From NCBI GenBank assembly GCA_017437065.1, contig JAFSBX010000061.1, positions 62,001-126,000 of the forward strand: a stretch of DNA of 64,000 nt. The letters are read 5' to 3'. The stretch's first letter is position 1; each line of letters starts with the position of its first letter. The stretch is from Lachnospiraceae bacterium. GTDB taxonomy: Bacteria; Bacillota; Clostridia; Lachnospirales; Lachnospiraceae. Under the pieces are notes generated by a model that was given only the letters and a program-made list of their open reading frames with translations, made no database searches and was not told the DNA's origin. Positions 28,252 through 37,254 of this stretch are shown here, piece after piece. Position numbers and translations under genes: made by a program.

Positions 28252-31152
28252 CTACTGTTTTAAATCAATATGTATCACGTGCTCTCCACTAATTGGCAAA
28301 ATAAAAGGACTTTTACTGATGCTACTGATATCTTCTTTAATTTCCACTTCTCTGTCTTCTACCAGTGTAGTTACCGCCAGTCTGGCAATAGTAACATTCA
28401 TTAACCGTTTTCTCAAATAAGCACGAATCTGTGACACTCGTGGAAAACTTCCTATCTTCCAACCATTACCATCCAGACCACCGCTTAATGGATCAATAAA
28501 TTCTTCTATTACCGCATGTGCCTTATTTTGCAAATCATAGGCATTTTCCATCGTCTCTTTTTCCAACCACAATCTGACATTTAATCGAAGGAAATGCGGC
28601 TGTGTCATCTGTACCATTCTCCCCATAACGAGAAAATTTCCTGACTCTTCCAATTTCTTCTTTGTCTCACGTTCAATTTCATGGAAAATATGTGTTCCCT
28701 TATCATATTCCTTCGTGAGTACAGCAACCGTTACTCTTCCGGGTGCCGAATTTCCTAATGCATCTACATCCATTCCACATTTAATTCTGACTACACTATA
28801 AGAAATCTGTCTCAATAGATCCAATATATCGCTTTCCGTTACTACACGATTTCTGCTGCGTAAAGCCCCGGTAATATAATCTGCCGTACTTTCCTCCGTA
28901 TAAGCATCATAACCACCATATGTAGGAAATGGATTATTCACTTCACTGACAAAACGATTGCTGTCGCGCAGTGTCAATATGGAATTCTCCGGCAAATTTG
29001 CTGCCTCTCCCTCATAACTACGATGTTTAACCATAATCTCCGGACCATCTTGTGATAATACAATATCCGTAAAGGCAAACTTTCCAAAACTAACAGTTCC
29101 TGCTGCCATATCTGCTTGATACACACGACCAAATTCATAGCTGCGAGAAGCTTGTTTCCATTCCACCCATTCATCCTTCACACCATTATATTCATGAACC
29201 CCTACCGAAAGTTGTTTCAGATTCTCAGCTTTAAGTTTTATGATAAGTTCTTCGTTTTTGTCATCAATATAAAAATACTCTTCACTTGTACTTCGATTCT
29301 CTACTTTTGCCACATTCGGATAAATCCCCTTAATCCAAGGAAGACGATAATCCTGATATTCCTTCTCGTAACCTGTAAAACGAAGAAAATACCCCTCTTT
29401 TCCGAATAGTTTTCTCCTCTCCATATCACTGGAAATAAGAAACTGCATGATACCGGAATTTAACATTCCTCTCGTACCATCTACAATGCGAATCGGTTTA
29501 AAGTCATCTTTTCTACTATATTCCACCGTAAAATCCATGGGTAAATTACTGTAGTTCTCCAAATCAAAGTAGAGTGAAAACGGTACTCCCTGTATCGGCT
29601 CATCAAAGCATAAGTACATACTGCGTTCCGGTCTTTCTGTGGAACAAAAAATCTCAGTATTCATTCTGCTTCTAAAGCGTTCCTGACAATCATTTAACCG
29701 ATAATTATTTACAGTATAAGCAGCTAACGGACTCTGCTCTCTTTCTTCATAACTATAAGAAAGTCGTAACATTTTTATCACAGGACACTTATATACTGCC
29801 GGAATTTTGTAAATATTATCTGCTTGTAATAAACGGACTCTCAAACGCGGTTCTCCTGCTTCCTCTAATGAAACCATATCCTTTGGACAAATAAATTGTA
29901 TTTCCACAGTACCTTCTCTATCTCCGTTCATTACCTGCTCTGACTCAGAATCCTCTAACAAACTCTTCCAACCTGTCGTACTCAGATATTCCCAAGATAT
30001 TCTGTCTGCACATACTGCAACCGGTTTTGTATACGCAGCTTCCGGAGGACGCTTCATTATCGTTTTGTATTCGATATTTACATCCGGTACTTCCAGCTTT
30101 TCTTCTTTTATTTCATATTCCAGTTCAAAAGATAATGTAACTTTGGTGTCTTTTTTAGAAAATACTTCCGCAGAATCAATTCCACATTCTGCCAATAGCT
30201 GCAACGGTGAACCAAAAGGACTAAACTTATCTGCTCTTGTTCCTACTCCATCAATTCTTACTATATCAGGAACCAGATTCTCCCTTTCCATACTGATTTT
30301 TAATCCGGATAAAATCAACCCCTCTACTACTTCTAAAGCTCGAATTACTAGAAAATATCCCCTTTTTCCATCTATCTTTGTCTGAACCGGTGTATAGTTT
30401 GCTTTATCCAAATATACTTTATTACCTTTCGCAGCAACACTATCAAAAAGTATCCCCTGATAACTTCCCTCTTCTTCACCAAAAGGTTCTGCTATAACTA
30501 TTTCTATTTTTTCGGAAGCTAATATTCTTGCAGATTCTACCGCTTCCTCTTCCTTTTCAGCCTCTACCTTCAGTACCAGTTCTAATCCGTTTGTATCATC
30601 CAAAATAGAATCAAAACAAATATAAAATAAATGAGTAGCCTCATTTGTTCCTCTGCAATCAAATGCTTTGCAGGAAATATTTTTTAACCGTTCTTCTGTA
30701 TCTTTTCCTTCCAAAAATACGATTTTATCCTGTTTTCCATCTGTAACAACCACGGACGTAATACCTGCATCTGCCAGACAGATATCATGCATTGTCTCAA
30801 ACAGTATCTCCTGTTCCTGTGCTTCAGCAGAAAGCTCAGTGCCTTTCGGCACTACCATAAGATCCTCACTTCCTGCAACCGGAGTAAATTGAACATATCC
30901 TTTGGATGCCGATACCGGTTCTTTCAATAATGCATCAAAACGATTCAGATATTGAATCTTATGTTTATGTATAGCTCTTTCTAATCGTTTACTACTATCC
31001 TCCAACATATCGGATATCAATATTCCCAATACGGATCCGGCATCCGGATTCTCTTCTGTAAAATTCCATTCCGGAGTATAGGACTGTGCCAGCTTATGTA
31101 ATTGTTCTCTCATCTTTGTTGTTCCTGTTCCCATTTCTTGGATTACCTCCAT
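28252..31152 (-). CDS. Baseplate J/gp47-like assembly protein (long form)
   Basis: At 966 residues this is the larger of the two wedge proteins. It starts with the same type of leader (LAQSYTPEWNFTEENPDAGSVLGILIS). A long beta-rich middle part with several duplicated-looking segments follows. A Baseplate_J-type core lies near 770-860 (GALRSRNRVVTESDILDLLRQIS ... APGRVTVAVL). The start overlaps the gp25-like stop by 10 bases. The Afp11 role is inferred from family and position. Confidence 0.83.
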   Translation of the reverse strand: MEVIQEMGTGTTKMREQLHKLAQSYTPEWNFTEENPDAGSVLGILISDMLEDSSKRLERAIHKHKIQYLNRFDALLKEPVSASKGYVQFTPVAGSEDLMVVPKGTELSAEAQEQEILFETMHDICLADAGITSVVVTDGKQDKIVFLEGKDTEERLKNISCKAFDCRGTNEATHLFYICFDSILDDTNGLELVLKVEAEKEEEAVESARILASEKIEIVIAEPFGEEEGSYQGILFDSVAAKGNKVYLDKANYTPVQTKIDGKRGYFLVIRALEVVEGLILSGLKISMERENLVPDIVRIDGVGTRADKFSPFGSPLQLLAECGIDSAEVFSKKDTKVTLSFELEYEIKEEKLEVPDVNIEYKTIMKRPPEAAYTKPVAVCADRISWEYLSTTGWKSLLEDSESEQVMNGDREGTVEIQFICPKDMVSLEEAGEPRLRVRLLQADNIYKIPAVYKCPVIKMLRLSYSYEEREQSPLAAYTVNNYRLNDCQERFRSRMNTEIFCSTERPERSMYLCFDEPIQGVPFSLYFDLENYSNLPMDFTVEYSRKDDFKPIRIVDGTRGMLNSGIMQFLISSDMERRKLFGKEGYFLRFTGYEKEYQDYRLPWIKGIYPNVAKVENRSTSEEYFYIDDKNEELIIKLKAENLKQLSVGVHEYNGVKDEWVEWKQASRSYEFGRVYQADMAAGTVSFGKFAFTDIVLSQDGPEIMVKHRSYEGEAANLPENSILTLRDSNRFVSEVNNPFPTYGGYDAYTEESTADYITGALRSRNRVVTESDILDLLRQISYSVVRIKCGMDVDALGNSAPGRVTVAVLTKEYDKGTHIFHEIERETKKKLEESGNFLVMGRMVQMTQPHFLRLNVRLWLEKETMENAYDLQNKAHAVIEEFIDPLSGGLDGNGWKIGSFPRVSQIRAYLRKRLMNVTIARLAVTTLVEDREVEIKEDISSISKSPFILPISGEHVIHIDLKQ

Positions 31153-31559
31153 GTACTGAAGCCTTCTTCCAGATAATAAGGAAATACCAGATTTGCTGCA
31201 TTATTATTTTTTCGAACAGTATATCCAATTTCTATTAGCAGAATCCCTTCCTGTATCCGTTCCTTATTCACTGTTACCTGTATATTATCAATTCTTGGTT
31301 CCCACTTGGTCAGTGCGATTGTAATTGTATCTTCAATTCCACGTTCTGCCCTTGCATCCGGCAAATCAAACACATATCCCTCTATATCACAACCAAATTC
31401 AGGACACATCGGTCGTTCTTCCAATCTGGTTTTCAGAATCAGATAAATCGCCTCGTTAATATCTTCCTCGCCCTCAGACATCACAAAACGTCCTGTTGTA
31501 GCATCTACCTTAGGTGGAAACTGAAATCCTTTTCCTAAAAACAATGTTGCATCTGTCAT
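31143..31559 (-). CDS. gp25/GPW-like baseplate wedge protein (Afp9 type)
   Basis: The 138-residue protein matches the gp25 family. It has an N-terminal GKGFQFPP ... GRFVMSEGEEDINEAIYLILKTRLEERPM with the conserved E-x-x-R, and C-terminal beta strands (KWEPRIDNIQVTV, LLIEIGYTVRKNN). gp25 proteins nucleate the sheath-baseplate junction. The cluster order hub, spike, gp25, J, J is the canonical CIS order. Confidence 0.9.
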   Translation of the reverse strand: MTDATLFLGKGFQFPPKVDATTGRFVMSEGEEDINEAIYLILKTRLEERPMCPEFGCDIEGYVFDLPDARAERGIEDTITIALTKWEPRIDNIQVTVNKERIQEGILLIEIGYTVRKNNNAANLVFPYYLEEGFSTWR

Positions 31560-31581
31560 ATAGATAACCCCTTATCTCATT

Positions 31582-32364
31582 TTAATTTATCTTAACCATT
31601 GCTCCACTCACTGTTGTTTGTCCGGTTGCTTTCAAAGTTGCCGATTGCATTCCTTGCGCTGTAAGTGAAGCACCTTTTAGTGTTGCACTTGTTTTTCCTT
31701 CCATATTTAAAGTCTGCTTAGCATTTACGCCCACCTTATTTCCGGCAATTTTAATGTCTCCCTGTGTACCTGTCATTACTACTGAAGCAGTACCTGTTTT
31801 CAATGTAATCTTCTTATCAGCACATATCATAATTTCGCCTTTTTTTAAATCCAAAAATACCTTATTTTTTCCTTCTTTATCTGACATAAGGATGGTTTCT
31901 TTTGCATCTTCAATTACAAATTTAGTTTCTTTAGGTGTTACAACAGATATGGAATCTTTACCATTTGTATCATCAATTGCAATCTCCGTACCGCCTTTTG
32001 TCCTTAAGACTTTATTTTTATTCTTCTTATCAAATTGTTGTTTAACAAACTTAGAATCCTTCGGGTACAGACTTCCCAACAAAAACGGCTTTTTCAAACT
32101 ACCTCCGATAAAACCAACCAAAACCGTTTCATTAATCTCCGGAACCATATAGGATCCATAATCTTTCCCTGTATATGGTGAAAGTAAGCGAACCCATTCG
32201 ATCATATTCTTCCCTTGCTCCCAAACAGTGAAAGAAACTTTTACCATTCCCGGATACTTATTATTATTATTTTCAACCACAGTTCCCTGTACAAATCCGG
32301 GAACCATTTGATTGTCATACATCTCATTTGGCATCTGCAACAAATCAATAATAGAATCTGACAT
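31582..32364 (-). CDS. Spike protein, gp5/gpV-type OB-fold with beta-helix
   Basis: The 260-residue product has an N-terminal OB-fold of the gp5/gpV/VgrG type (GMVKVSFTVWEQGKNMIEWVRL, then YMVPEINETVLVGFIGG and PFLLGSLYPKDSKF). A C-terminal part with regular short strands (KEGEIMICADKKITLKT, GDIKIAGNKVGVNAK, ATLKGASLTAQG) fits a triple-stranded beta-helix. It is the central spike under the PAAR-like tip. In many eCIS this domain is fused to the hub (Afp8); here it is separate. Confidence 0.87.
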   Translation of the reverse strand: MSDSIIDLLQMPNEMYDNQMVPGFVQGTVVENNNNKYPGMVKVSFTVWEQGKNMIEWVRLLSPYTGKDYGSYMVPEINETVLVGFIGGSLKKPFLLGSLYPKDSKFVKQQFDKKNKNKVLRTKGGTEIAIDDTNGKDSISVVTPKETKFVIEDAKETILMSDKEGKNKVFLDLKKGEIMICADKKITLKTGTASVVMTGTQGDIKIAGNKVGVNAKQTLNMEGKTSATLKGASLTAQGMQSATLKATGQTTVSGAMVKIN

Positions 32365-32376
32365 ATGAAAACCTCC

Positions 32377-33471
32377 TTACAGACTGCTTCTTCTTCCTTT
32401 TACTATTGTTCTGAATCCGTCATAGGTAAATCGGTGATTTACTTCAGTTATGTAATATTTTCCATTTACAACAGAAGCAAATTTATCTAATTTTACGAAT
32501 CTGCCCGGTACCAACTCCGGAATACCTATACAGGTCAGCTCCATTTTTCCAAAATGTGCTCTCAATGCATCAAGTCTGACTGATGCCCTTTTCGTAGCCT
32601 CTGACACACTACTTATTCCCGGCTCATAAAATACCTGCGTGGTAGATTTATATATTCTGGATGCTGTAGTACCATCGCTAAACTTACCAAACAGCTTCGA
32701 TTTTCCCCGAATCATCTTTCCATTCTCCTCATTGATGGAACGGACTTCTATATTTTCCACCAGCTTATTTGCCGAAAAGGAAACATAATTCTCCTCAACC
32801 CCACATTCCGGTTCCAATGTCATAATCGGTGTTGTAGTTTTCTCTGCTTTACAGAAATATGCTTTCCCCTGAATAATAAAAAATTCATACCCCATCTTAC
32901 CGGCCTGCTCCACTACAATATCGTAATCCGTTTTCATTCCGGTACGAAGCGGAACATCCTCTTTGCTACATTTATCAATTACCTTACCTGACAAATAATA
33001 ACTTACCGGTTGTTCCGAGAGCAGGGTTCTCACTACTGCATCAGCACTAGTTTCTTTGAATGCCTCTAACCGTCTATTTTTCATCAATAATCCTTTGGCA
33101 TCCATACAACGTACTCTTATTTCTGCTGAATCTGAGCTGAAATCATATCCCACCGTATCAATATATCCCACAAACACTGTTTCTGTTTTTTCATACCCTA
33201 TCAGAATCTCTATCTTAGCACCAATTTGCAACTTACTTGTTATGTTCTTGTCGAAATCGCTTTTTTCATTGTTATAGCAACTGCCCACAACAAATTCACA
33301 CCCACTGGCTTCATAACCGCAAGTCAATTCCACAAACAACTCCTGTACCATAATGTCTTTCGATGCCACCATTTTAGTTCCACCAACACTTATCTCCAAC
33401 GTAGGCACTTTGAAATTGGAATATTTAGTTTTTAACGCTGCAAAGCTGGTAGTACCTTTCATTAAGTTCAT
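32377..33471 (-). CDS. Baseplate hub protein, gp27/late control D-like
   Basis: The 364-residue protein resembles phage late control gene D / gp27 hub proteins. It has a beta-barrel N-terminus (PTLEISVGGTKM ... FVELTCGYEASGCEFVVGS) and the segment GAKIEILIGYEKTETVFVGYID. A second barrel contains GYEFFIIQGKAYF. The C-terminal ITEVNHRFTYDGFRTIVKG segment is typical of the gpD family. It forms the trimeric hub below the tube. Together with the next gene it makes up what is one protein (Afp8/VgrG) in many other systems. Confidence 0.87.
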   Translation of the reverse strand: MNLMKGTTSFAALKTKYSNFKVPTLEISVGGTKMVASKDIMVQELFVELTCGYEASGCEFVVGSCYNNEKSDFDKNITSKLQIGAKIEILIGYEKTETVFVGYIDTVGYDFSSDSAEIRVRCMDAKGLLMKNRRLEAFKETSADAVVRTLLSEQPVSYYLSGKVIDKCSKEDVPLRTGMKTDYDIVVEQAGKMGYEFFIIQGKAYFCKAEKTTTPIMTLEPECGVEENYVSFSANKLVENIEVRSINEENGKMIRGKSKLFGKFSDGTTASRIYKSTTQVFYEPGISSVSEATKRASVRLDALRAHFGKMELTCIGIPELVPGRFVKLDKFASVVNGKYYITEVNHRFTYDGFRTIVKGRRSSL

Positions 33472-33519
33472 ACTGTCTTTTCCACATTTCTATATAATTA
33501 TTTTGTATTCCACACGATT

Positions 33520-34185
33520 TTATAATAAGCTTCTGGGATTTAATGTTCCTGTAGCCCTTGCTGCACTACGAGCTTTGGATATCCCCGAGGAGCCGGAAGA
33601 GGAAGCACCAAAACTTTTTTTCATAAAATAGCTGTCTTCTCCCATTATTTGCAGTCCTACTTTTGCCCGGGTAGGATTTCCATCTCTGTCAAACATGATA
33701 AACTGTACATTAATACTGCACAATTTACCAATAAATCGCATATCTCCCCAATTAAATCCCAATAAAGGTGTGGTTTTTTCTTTGGAATCATAATGCATAA
33801 ATTCCTCTAAAAACTGACATATTTCCTTTACATTCTTGGGCTGTGAAGAAAATCCTCTATATTTTACGGCATTGTATATTTTACCACCAAACTCTTTAAT
33901 AGAACCTTCCAGATTACTCTTTTCATCTACAAAGATGCTGACAGAAAGAGTCGCGGACTCCCCACGTCCAAACTGCATATTCTTTACATCAAAAGGTTTT
34001 CCGAAACCATTTAACTTACGATATCCGATGGACTGGGATACAGAATACTCTGTAGGATTAAAACCACACTGCATTGATTTTAATGCTTTTCCATTCTCAT
34101 TACAAAACTCCAATGTTGCTTTCGCAATTGGTCCGAGTGCTGCACTTTGAATTGTATCTGCAAGTTTTTGTATTCCCAATGACAT
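33520..34185 (-). CDS. CIS tube-baseplate adaptor (Afp7-type), no LysM domain visible
   Basis: The 221-residue product matches the CIS tube protein N-domain: GPIAKATLEFCNENGKALKSMQCGFNPTEYSVSQS, then LSVSIFVDEKSNL and PLLGFNWGDMRFIGKLCSINVQFIMFDRDGNPTRAKVGL. It joins the inner tube to the hub. Family members usually end in a LysM domain; here the chain ends in a Ser/Gly/Ala-rich tail (SFGASSSGSSG) and a basic stretch, so the LysM part is absent. It lies three bases after the coiled-coil gene. Confidence 0.82.
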   Translation of the reverse strand: MSLGIQKLADTIQSAALGPIAKATLEFCNENGKALKSMQCGFNPTEYSVSQSIGYRKLNGFGKPFDVKNMQFGRGESATLSVSIFVDEKSNLEGSIKEFGGKIYNAVKYRGFSSQPKNVKEICQFLEEFMHYDSKEKTTPLLGFNWGDMRFIGKLCSINVQFIMFDRDGNPTRAKVGLQIMGEDSYFMKKSFGASSSGSSGISKARSAARATGTLNPRSLL

Positions 34186-34188
34186 ATC

Positions 34189-36567
34189 TTATAATCCCCT
34201 CCGTTCTTGTTCTTTTTTTATCTGGCGTTCTAAAGTACGATATACCTGTCTGCTGATTTCATTAATATTTTCATTCATATGTTTCGATACACTTTCCGAA
34301 ATCATTCGTTCTACCTTAACAGCGGTCACTGTACCTGATGTAAAATTTTCTCCTATTGTCTGACCTGCCATCGACACCGATGCCTGACCTGTCATAGGAT
34401 TAGACATCTGTCCTACTGGTACATATTCCTGTTGCTGATGAACAGCCTCTGAAATATTTGTATGGATATTCTGTGTATTCACTATATTTTTAGTGAACAC
34501 AATATCCTGTTCAAAATTTGTAGCTTCCGCATTTATCTGTTGCTTAGATTTCTCATTATCGGCATTCTCTTCGCTTCGGTTCTCCTCACGCTTATATACT
34601 AATGACATCGGCGCAGTCTCTGCTTTTTTCCCAACCTTGTGTTGCTGTGTTGCTACACTATTTTCTGAATCTACAATCGATTCTTGATTATCATGAATCA
34701 ACAATGTCAATTCCAATGTTCCATTTTTATGATGAATTATATTTTCAGCACTATACAATTTCATCTGCTCTATTTCTTCTACAGAATGTTGCATAGTAAA
34801 ACTTGGAATCAATCTGCGAATCACCCTTCGCTCCACATATTCTGATACGCCTGCTGTATTAATATCCAGTTTATTTATATCTATTTGATTAACAACTTTC
34901 GTCGTTGCATTATTTACGACTTCATTTTTGATTACATTCTTTTGTTCATTAACAAACTCTTTCCCCTCCGGTAATAAGCTGTTCTGCGACGGATGTAGCA
35001 TTTCCAACGGCACACTTATAACATCTTTATTAACAAAACGGACTGTTTCCTTTGGTTTTTGATGATATATAATTCCCGCCGGAAGTGTACTTCTATCCAC
35101 CTCTATTGTTTTTTGCTCTTTCACCTGTTTCAAAAACTTCTCAATAAAATGAGTATAATACTTGCTCTCTGCAGTCTGTTCTTTCTTCTCAATCTGTACT
35201 ATTTTCTGCTGAAGTACCTGTTTCTCTTTTTTATCAATCTGCAGTCCTTCCAAAGAATCATCCTGAATTTCTTTTTCTTTTCTAAATTCCAGATTTACCG
35301 GTCTGACAGGCAATGGCATTAATCGCTTTACAATCTGCCTTTCATACTTTTCCTTACCTTTTCGGCAGGTATCCGTATGCTCAATAATCTTATGTATCAA
35401 TAACTGTATTTTTTTCTGAATCGCAACTGTATCCGTTTTTCTTTCTGTCATAGTTGAATACTGTTCCAATTCCATTAGCAACATCTGTGTCGCTTCTTCT
35501 TTCAAACACACTTTCTGTATTTCCTGACGAATTACTGACCGTGAAGTCCCCTGGGACATTGCCATAATAAAAGGCTCAATTTGATTTACAAGTATACGGT
35601 TAATAATTTCCTCATGTTTGATTTCTTTTTTTTCTATGCGTTTTTCTATTTGTTGGCCTATTTGTTGCTCTATCTTTTGGTCTATTTGATGTTCTACCTG
35701 TTTGCCTACTTGTTGTTCTATCTGTTTGCCTACTTGTTGTTCTACCTGCTTGCCTACTTGTTGTTCTACCTGCTTGCCTACCTGTTGTTCTATCTGTTTA
35801 TGTACAGAACTTGTCTGTAATCTTTCCAACAGGTGAACTGACATCTCCCTTGTCATTTTGGCTGCGATTTCTGTTACAACCTGTTTAGGAAGTGTCCCTG
35901 CATTGTGTTCCATTACTAACTTTACTGTCTGCTCAATTAATCTGTTGTTTTCTTTTGTCAGCACAGTACTCTCTTTTTCTCTATATATAACCGGAAGTAT
36001 CTTTTCCCGTACTTCCTTTGTAAGCTCTGAAAATATTTTCTCTCTGACTTTCCCCGGCAAAATCTTTAATGAATCTGCCGTTAACTCTTTTGTTATTTCT
36101 TTTGTTATTTCTTTTGTTAACTCTTTTGTTTGTTTTCTTGTAACTTCTTTTGCGGTTTTCTCCTGTATCCGTTCAATTCGAGTATATTCTCTTATTAAAT
36201 TCTCTGTTGTCTGTTTTATTACTGTTTCCATATCTTCCGTTGTCTGTACAAAACTATGACTTAAAGAAACAGGATAAACATTCATCTTGAAATTCGGACT
36301 ATTTGCATATAATGTATTTGACTTAAGAACTGATATGGTTTGATTATAATTCTTAATATATCGTTGTACCACATTACTATACATATAGTTATTGGTTTGA
36401 TAAAAATAATTTCTTATATGATTTACCGGCACAGATTTTACAGGCTGTTCCTGTTCTTCTTCCTCATTCTGAAGGAATATAAGTGCCAATGGGTTAATTC
36501 TGCTAGTCATTCCACTATATTTCTGCATTATGGAATTGCCGAACATCAAATAGTTGTTTTTCAACAT
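34189..36567 (-). CDS. Long coiled-coil, repeat-bearing protein; possible tail-length ruler
   Basis: I do not recognise this 792-residue protein as a named family. It is strongly charged, rich in Gln, Glu, Lys and Thr, and looks helical for most of its length. It carries two internal repeat zones: 4-residue TKE[LI] units at about 147-161, and 8-residue units of the type EQQVGKQV at about 258-300. It sits between the second tube protein and the tube-baseplate adaptor. Long helical proteins in that setting can measure tail length, so a tape-measure role is the leading guess. No transmembrane helix is evident. Its length polymorphism could change particle length. Confidence 0.55.
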   Translation of the reverse strand: MLKNNYLMFGNSIMQKYSGMTSRINPLALIFLQNEEEEQEQPVKSVPVNHIRNYFYQTNNYMYSNVVQRYIKNYNQTISVLKSNTLYANSPNFKMNVYPVSLSHSFVQTTEDMETVIKQTTENLIREYTRIERIQEKTAKEVTRKQTKELTKEITKEITKELTADSLKILPGKVREKIFSELTKEVREKILPVIYREKESTVLTKENNRLIEQTVKLVMEHNAGTLPKQVVTEIAAKMTREMSVHLLERLQTSSVHKQIEQQVGKQVEQQVGKQVEQQVGKQIEQQVGKQVEHQIDQKIEQQIGQQIEKRIEKKEIKHEEIINRILVNQIEPFIMAMSQGTSRSVIRQEIQKVCLKEEATQMLLMELEQYSTMTERKTDTVAIQKKIQLLIHKIIEHTDTCRKGKEKYERQIVKRLMPLPVRPVNLEFRKEKEIQDDSLEGLQIDKKEKQVLQQKIVQIEKKEQTAESKYYTHFIEKFLKQVKEQKTIEVDRSTLPAGIIYHQKPKETVRFVNKDVISVPLEMLHPSQNSLLPEGKEFVNEQKNVIKNEVVNNATTKVVNQIDINKLDINTAGVSEYVERRVIRRLIPSFTMQHSVEEIEQMKLYSAENIIHHKNGTLELTLLIHDNQESIVDSENSVATQQHKVGKKAETAPMSLVYKREENRSEENADNEKSKQQINAEATNFEQDIVFTKNIVNTQNIHTNISEAVHQQQEYVPVGQMSNPMTGQASVSMAGQTIGENFTSGTVTAVKVERMISESVSKHMNENINEISRQVYRTLERQIKKEQERRGL
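35692..35796 (-). repeat. 24-bp tandem repeat, about 4.4 copies, in the coiled-coil gene
   Basis: Units start at 35692, 35716, 35740 and 35764 and a partial one at 35788. Each encodes an 8-residue unit related to VGKQVEQQ. Units differ by only one or two bases. Decayed copies extend down to about 35641. The low divergence indicates recent slippage or unequal exchange, and copy number is likely to vary between strains. A second set of 12-bp units (TKEI/TKEL) lies at about 36084-36130. Confidence 0.9.
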
Positions 36568-36598
36568 AATCTACTCACCGCTTCATTAATAATCCATG

Positions 36599-37039
36599 TT
36601 AAAACACTGCTGGTGTCTTTATTACTGTTTCATATGCAATCTCAACACGCTCCATTAAGACTTCACTTCTGGAGGCATCCAAATCGCCATATTTAACTTT
36701 TTTTACATAACATCCACTGAATGAATATACAAATCGTGGAATTTGCTCAATATCCAAAACAAAGACAATAATATCTGTTGTAAAACGATAACCGGGTACT
36801 AGTATAAATTCTGCTGCATTCAAACTCAGGCAGCTTCCTCGTTCCAAAATCAATGTTTTCTCAGTCTTTGCAGGAGCTTCCAGCGTATACACTCTGTCAT
36901 TCACTCCGCCCTCTGACACAGTTGTGGTATCCAATACGTTCTCAACACCGGATACCTTGGCACAAGATACCTTTAATGGTCCCAAAAATACCATAAAATT
37001 ATATGTAATTGCTTTTCTTGTCAGTGTTAAAATATCCAA
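36599..37039 (-). CDS. Second tail tube-like protein (T4 gp19 / Afp5 type)
   Basis: The 146-residue protein begins with a TTG at 37039, seven bases after an AAAGGGG site. Its layout (FMVFLGPLKVSCAKVSGVEN ... RVYTLEAPAKTEKTLILERG ... SEVLMERVEIAYETV) matches the tube-protein fold, with the closing strand shared by the main tube protein at 37720-38178. eCIS usually encode two or three tube paralogues; the minor ones line the initiator ring or the end of the tube. It starts 23 bases after the DUF6760 stop. Confidence 0.78.
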   Translation of the reverse strand: MDILTLTRKAITYNFMVFLGPLKVSCAKVSGVENVLDTTTVSEGGVNDRVYTLEAPAKTEKTLILERGSCLSLNAAEFILVPGYRFTTDIIVFVLDIEQIPRFVYSFSGCYVKKVKYGDLDASRSEVLMERVEIAYETVIKTPAVF

Positions 37040-37062
37040 TGTATTACCCCTTTATTATCATA

Positions 37063-37254
37063 TTATAATTCAAATATATTCTTAGGAGCTCCTGAAATCT
37101 GTTTGTGTATTGCTCCAATTTCACTGCAGAATCTCCGTCTGGTAAGATGATCCAATTGCATCACCTCGTCAAAAGGCCAGTGGAAATAGTACGAAATATA
37201 CGATATTTCCTTATAAGCCTCCTCCTTAGGATATACGGCTATTCCGCCAGTGTA
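37063..37254 (-). CDS. DUF6760 eCIS protein, entered by -1 frameshift or a non-standard start
   Basis: The -1 frame downstream of the tail-assembly gene encodes a clear DUF6760 domain: YPKEEAYKEISYISYYFHWP followed by DEVMQLDHLTRRRFCSEI. The small family is found in eCIS loci. The frame opens at a TGA (37272-37270) and contains no ATG, GTG or TTG before the conserved core. The first usual start is the GTG within DEVMQ, past the core. Two readings remain. One is -1 slippage at 37254-37260, giving a fused protein (37610 to 37063). The other is initiation at the ATA at 37242, which overlaps the upstream TAG as ATAG. Coordinates given are those of the part read after slippage. Confidence 0.75.
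   Translation of the reverse strand, partial: YTGGIAVYPKEEAYKEISYISYYFHWPFDEVMQLDHLTRRRFCSEIGAIHKQISGAPKNIFEL

Noticed and set aside
35641-35810. CRISPR-like array
   Set aside because: The 24-bp repeats are contiguous, in frame and part of a coding sequence; there are no spacers.
37143-37254. Ordinary separate start for DUF6760
   Set aside because: The first ATG or GTG in frame lies beyond the conserved core, so a truncated product would lose the domain.
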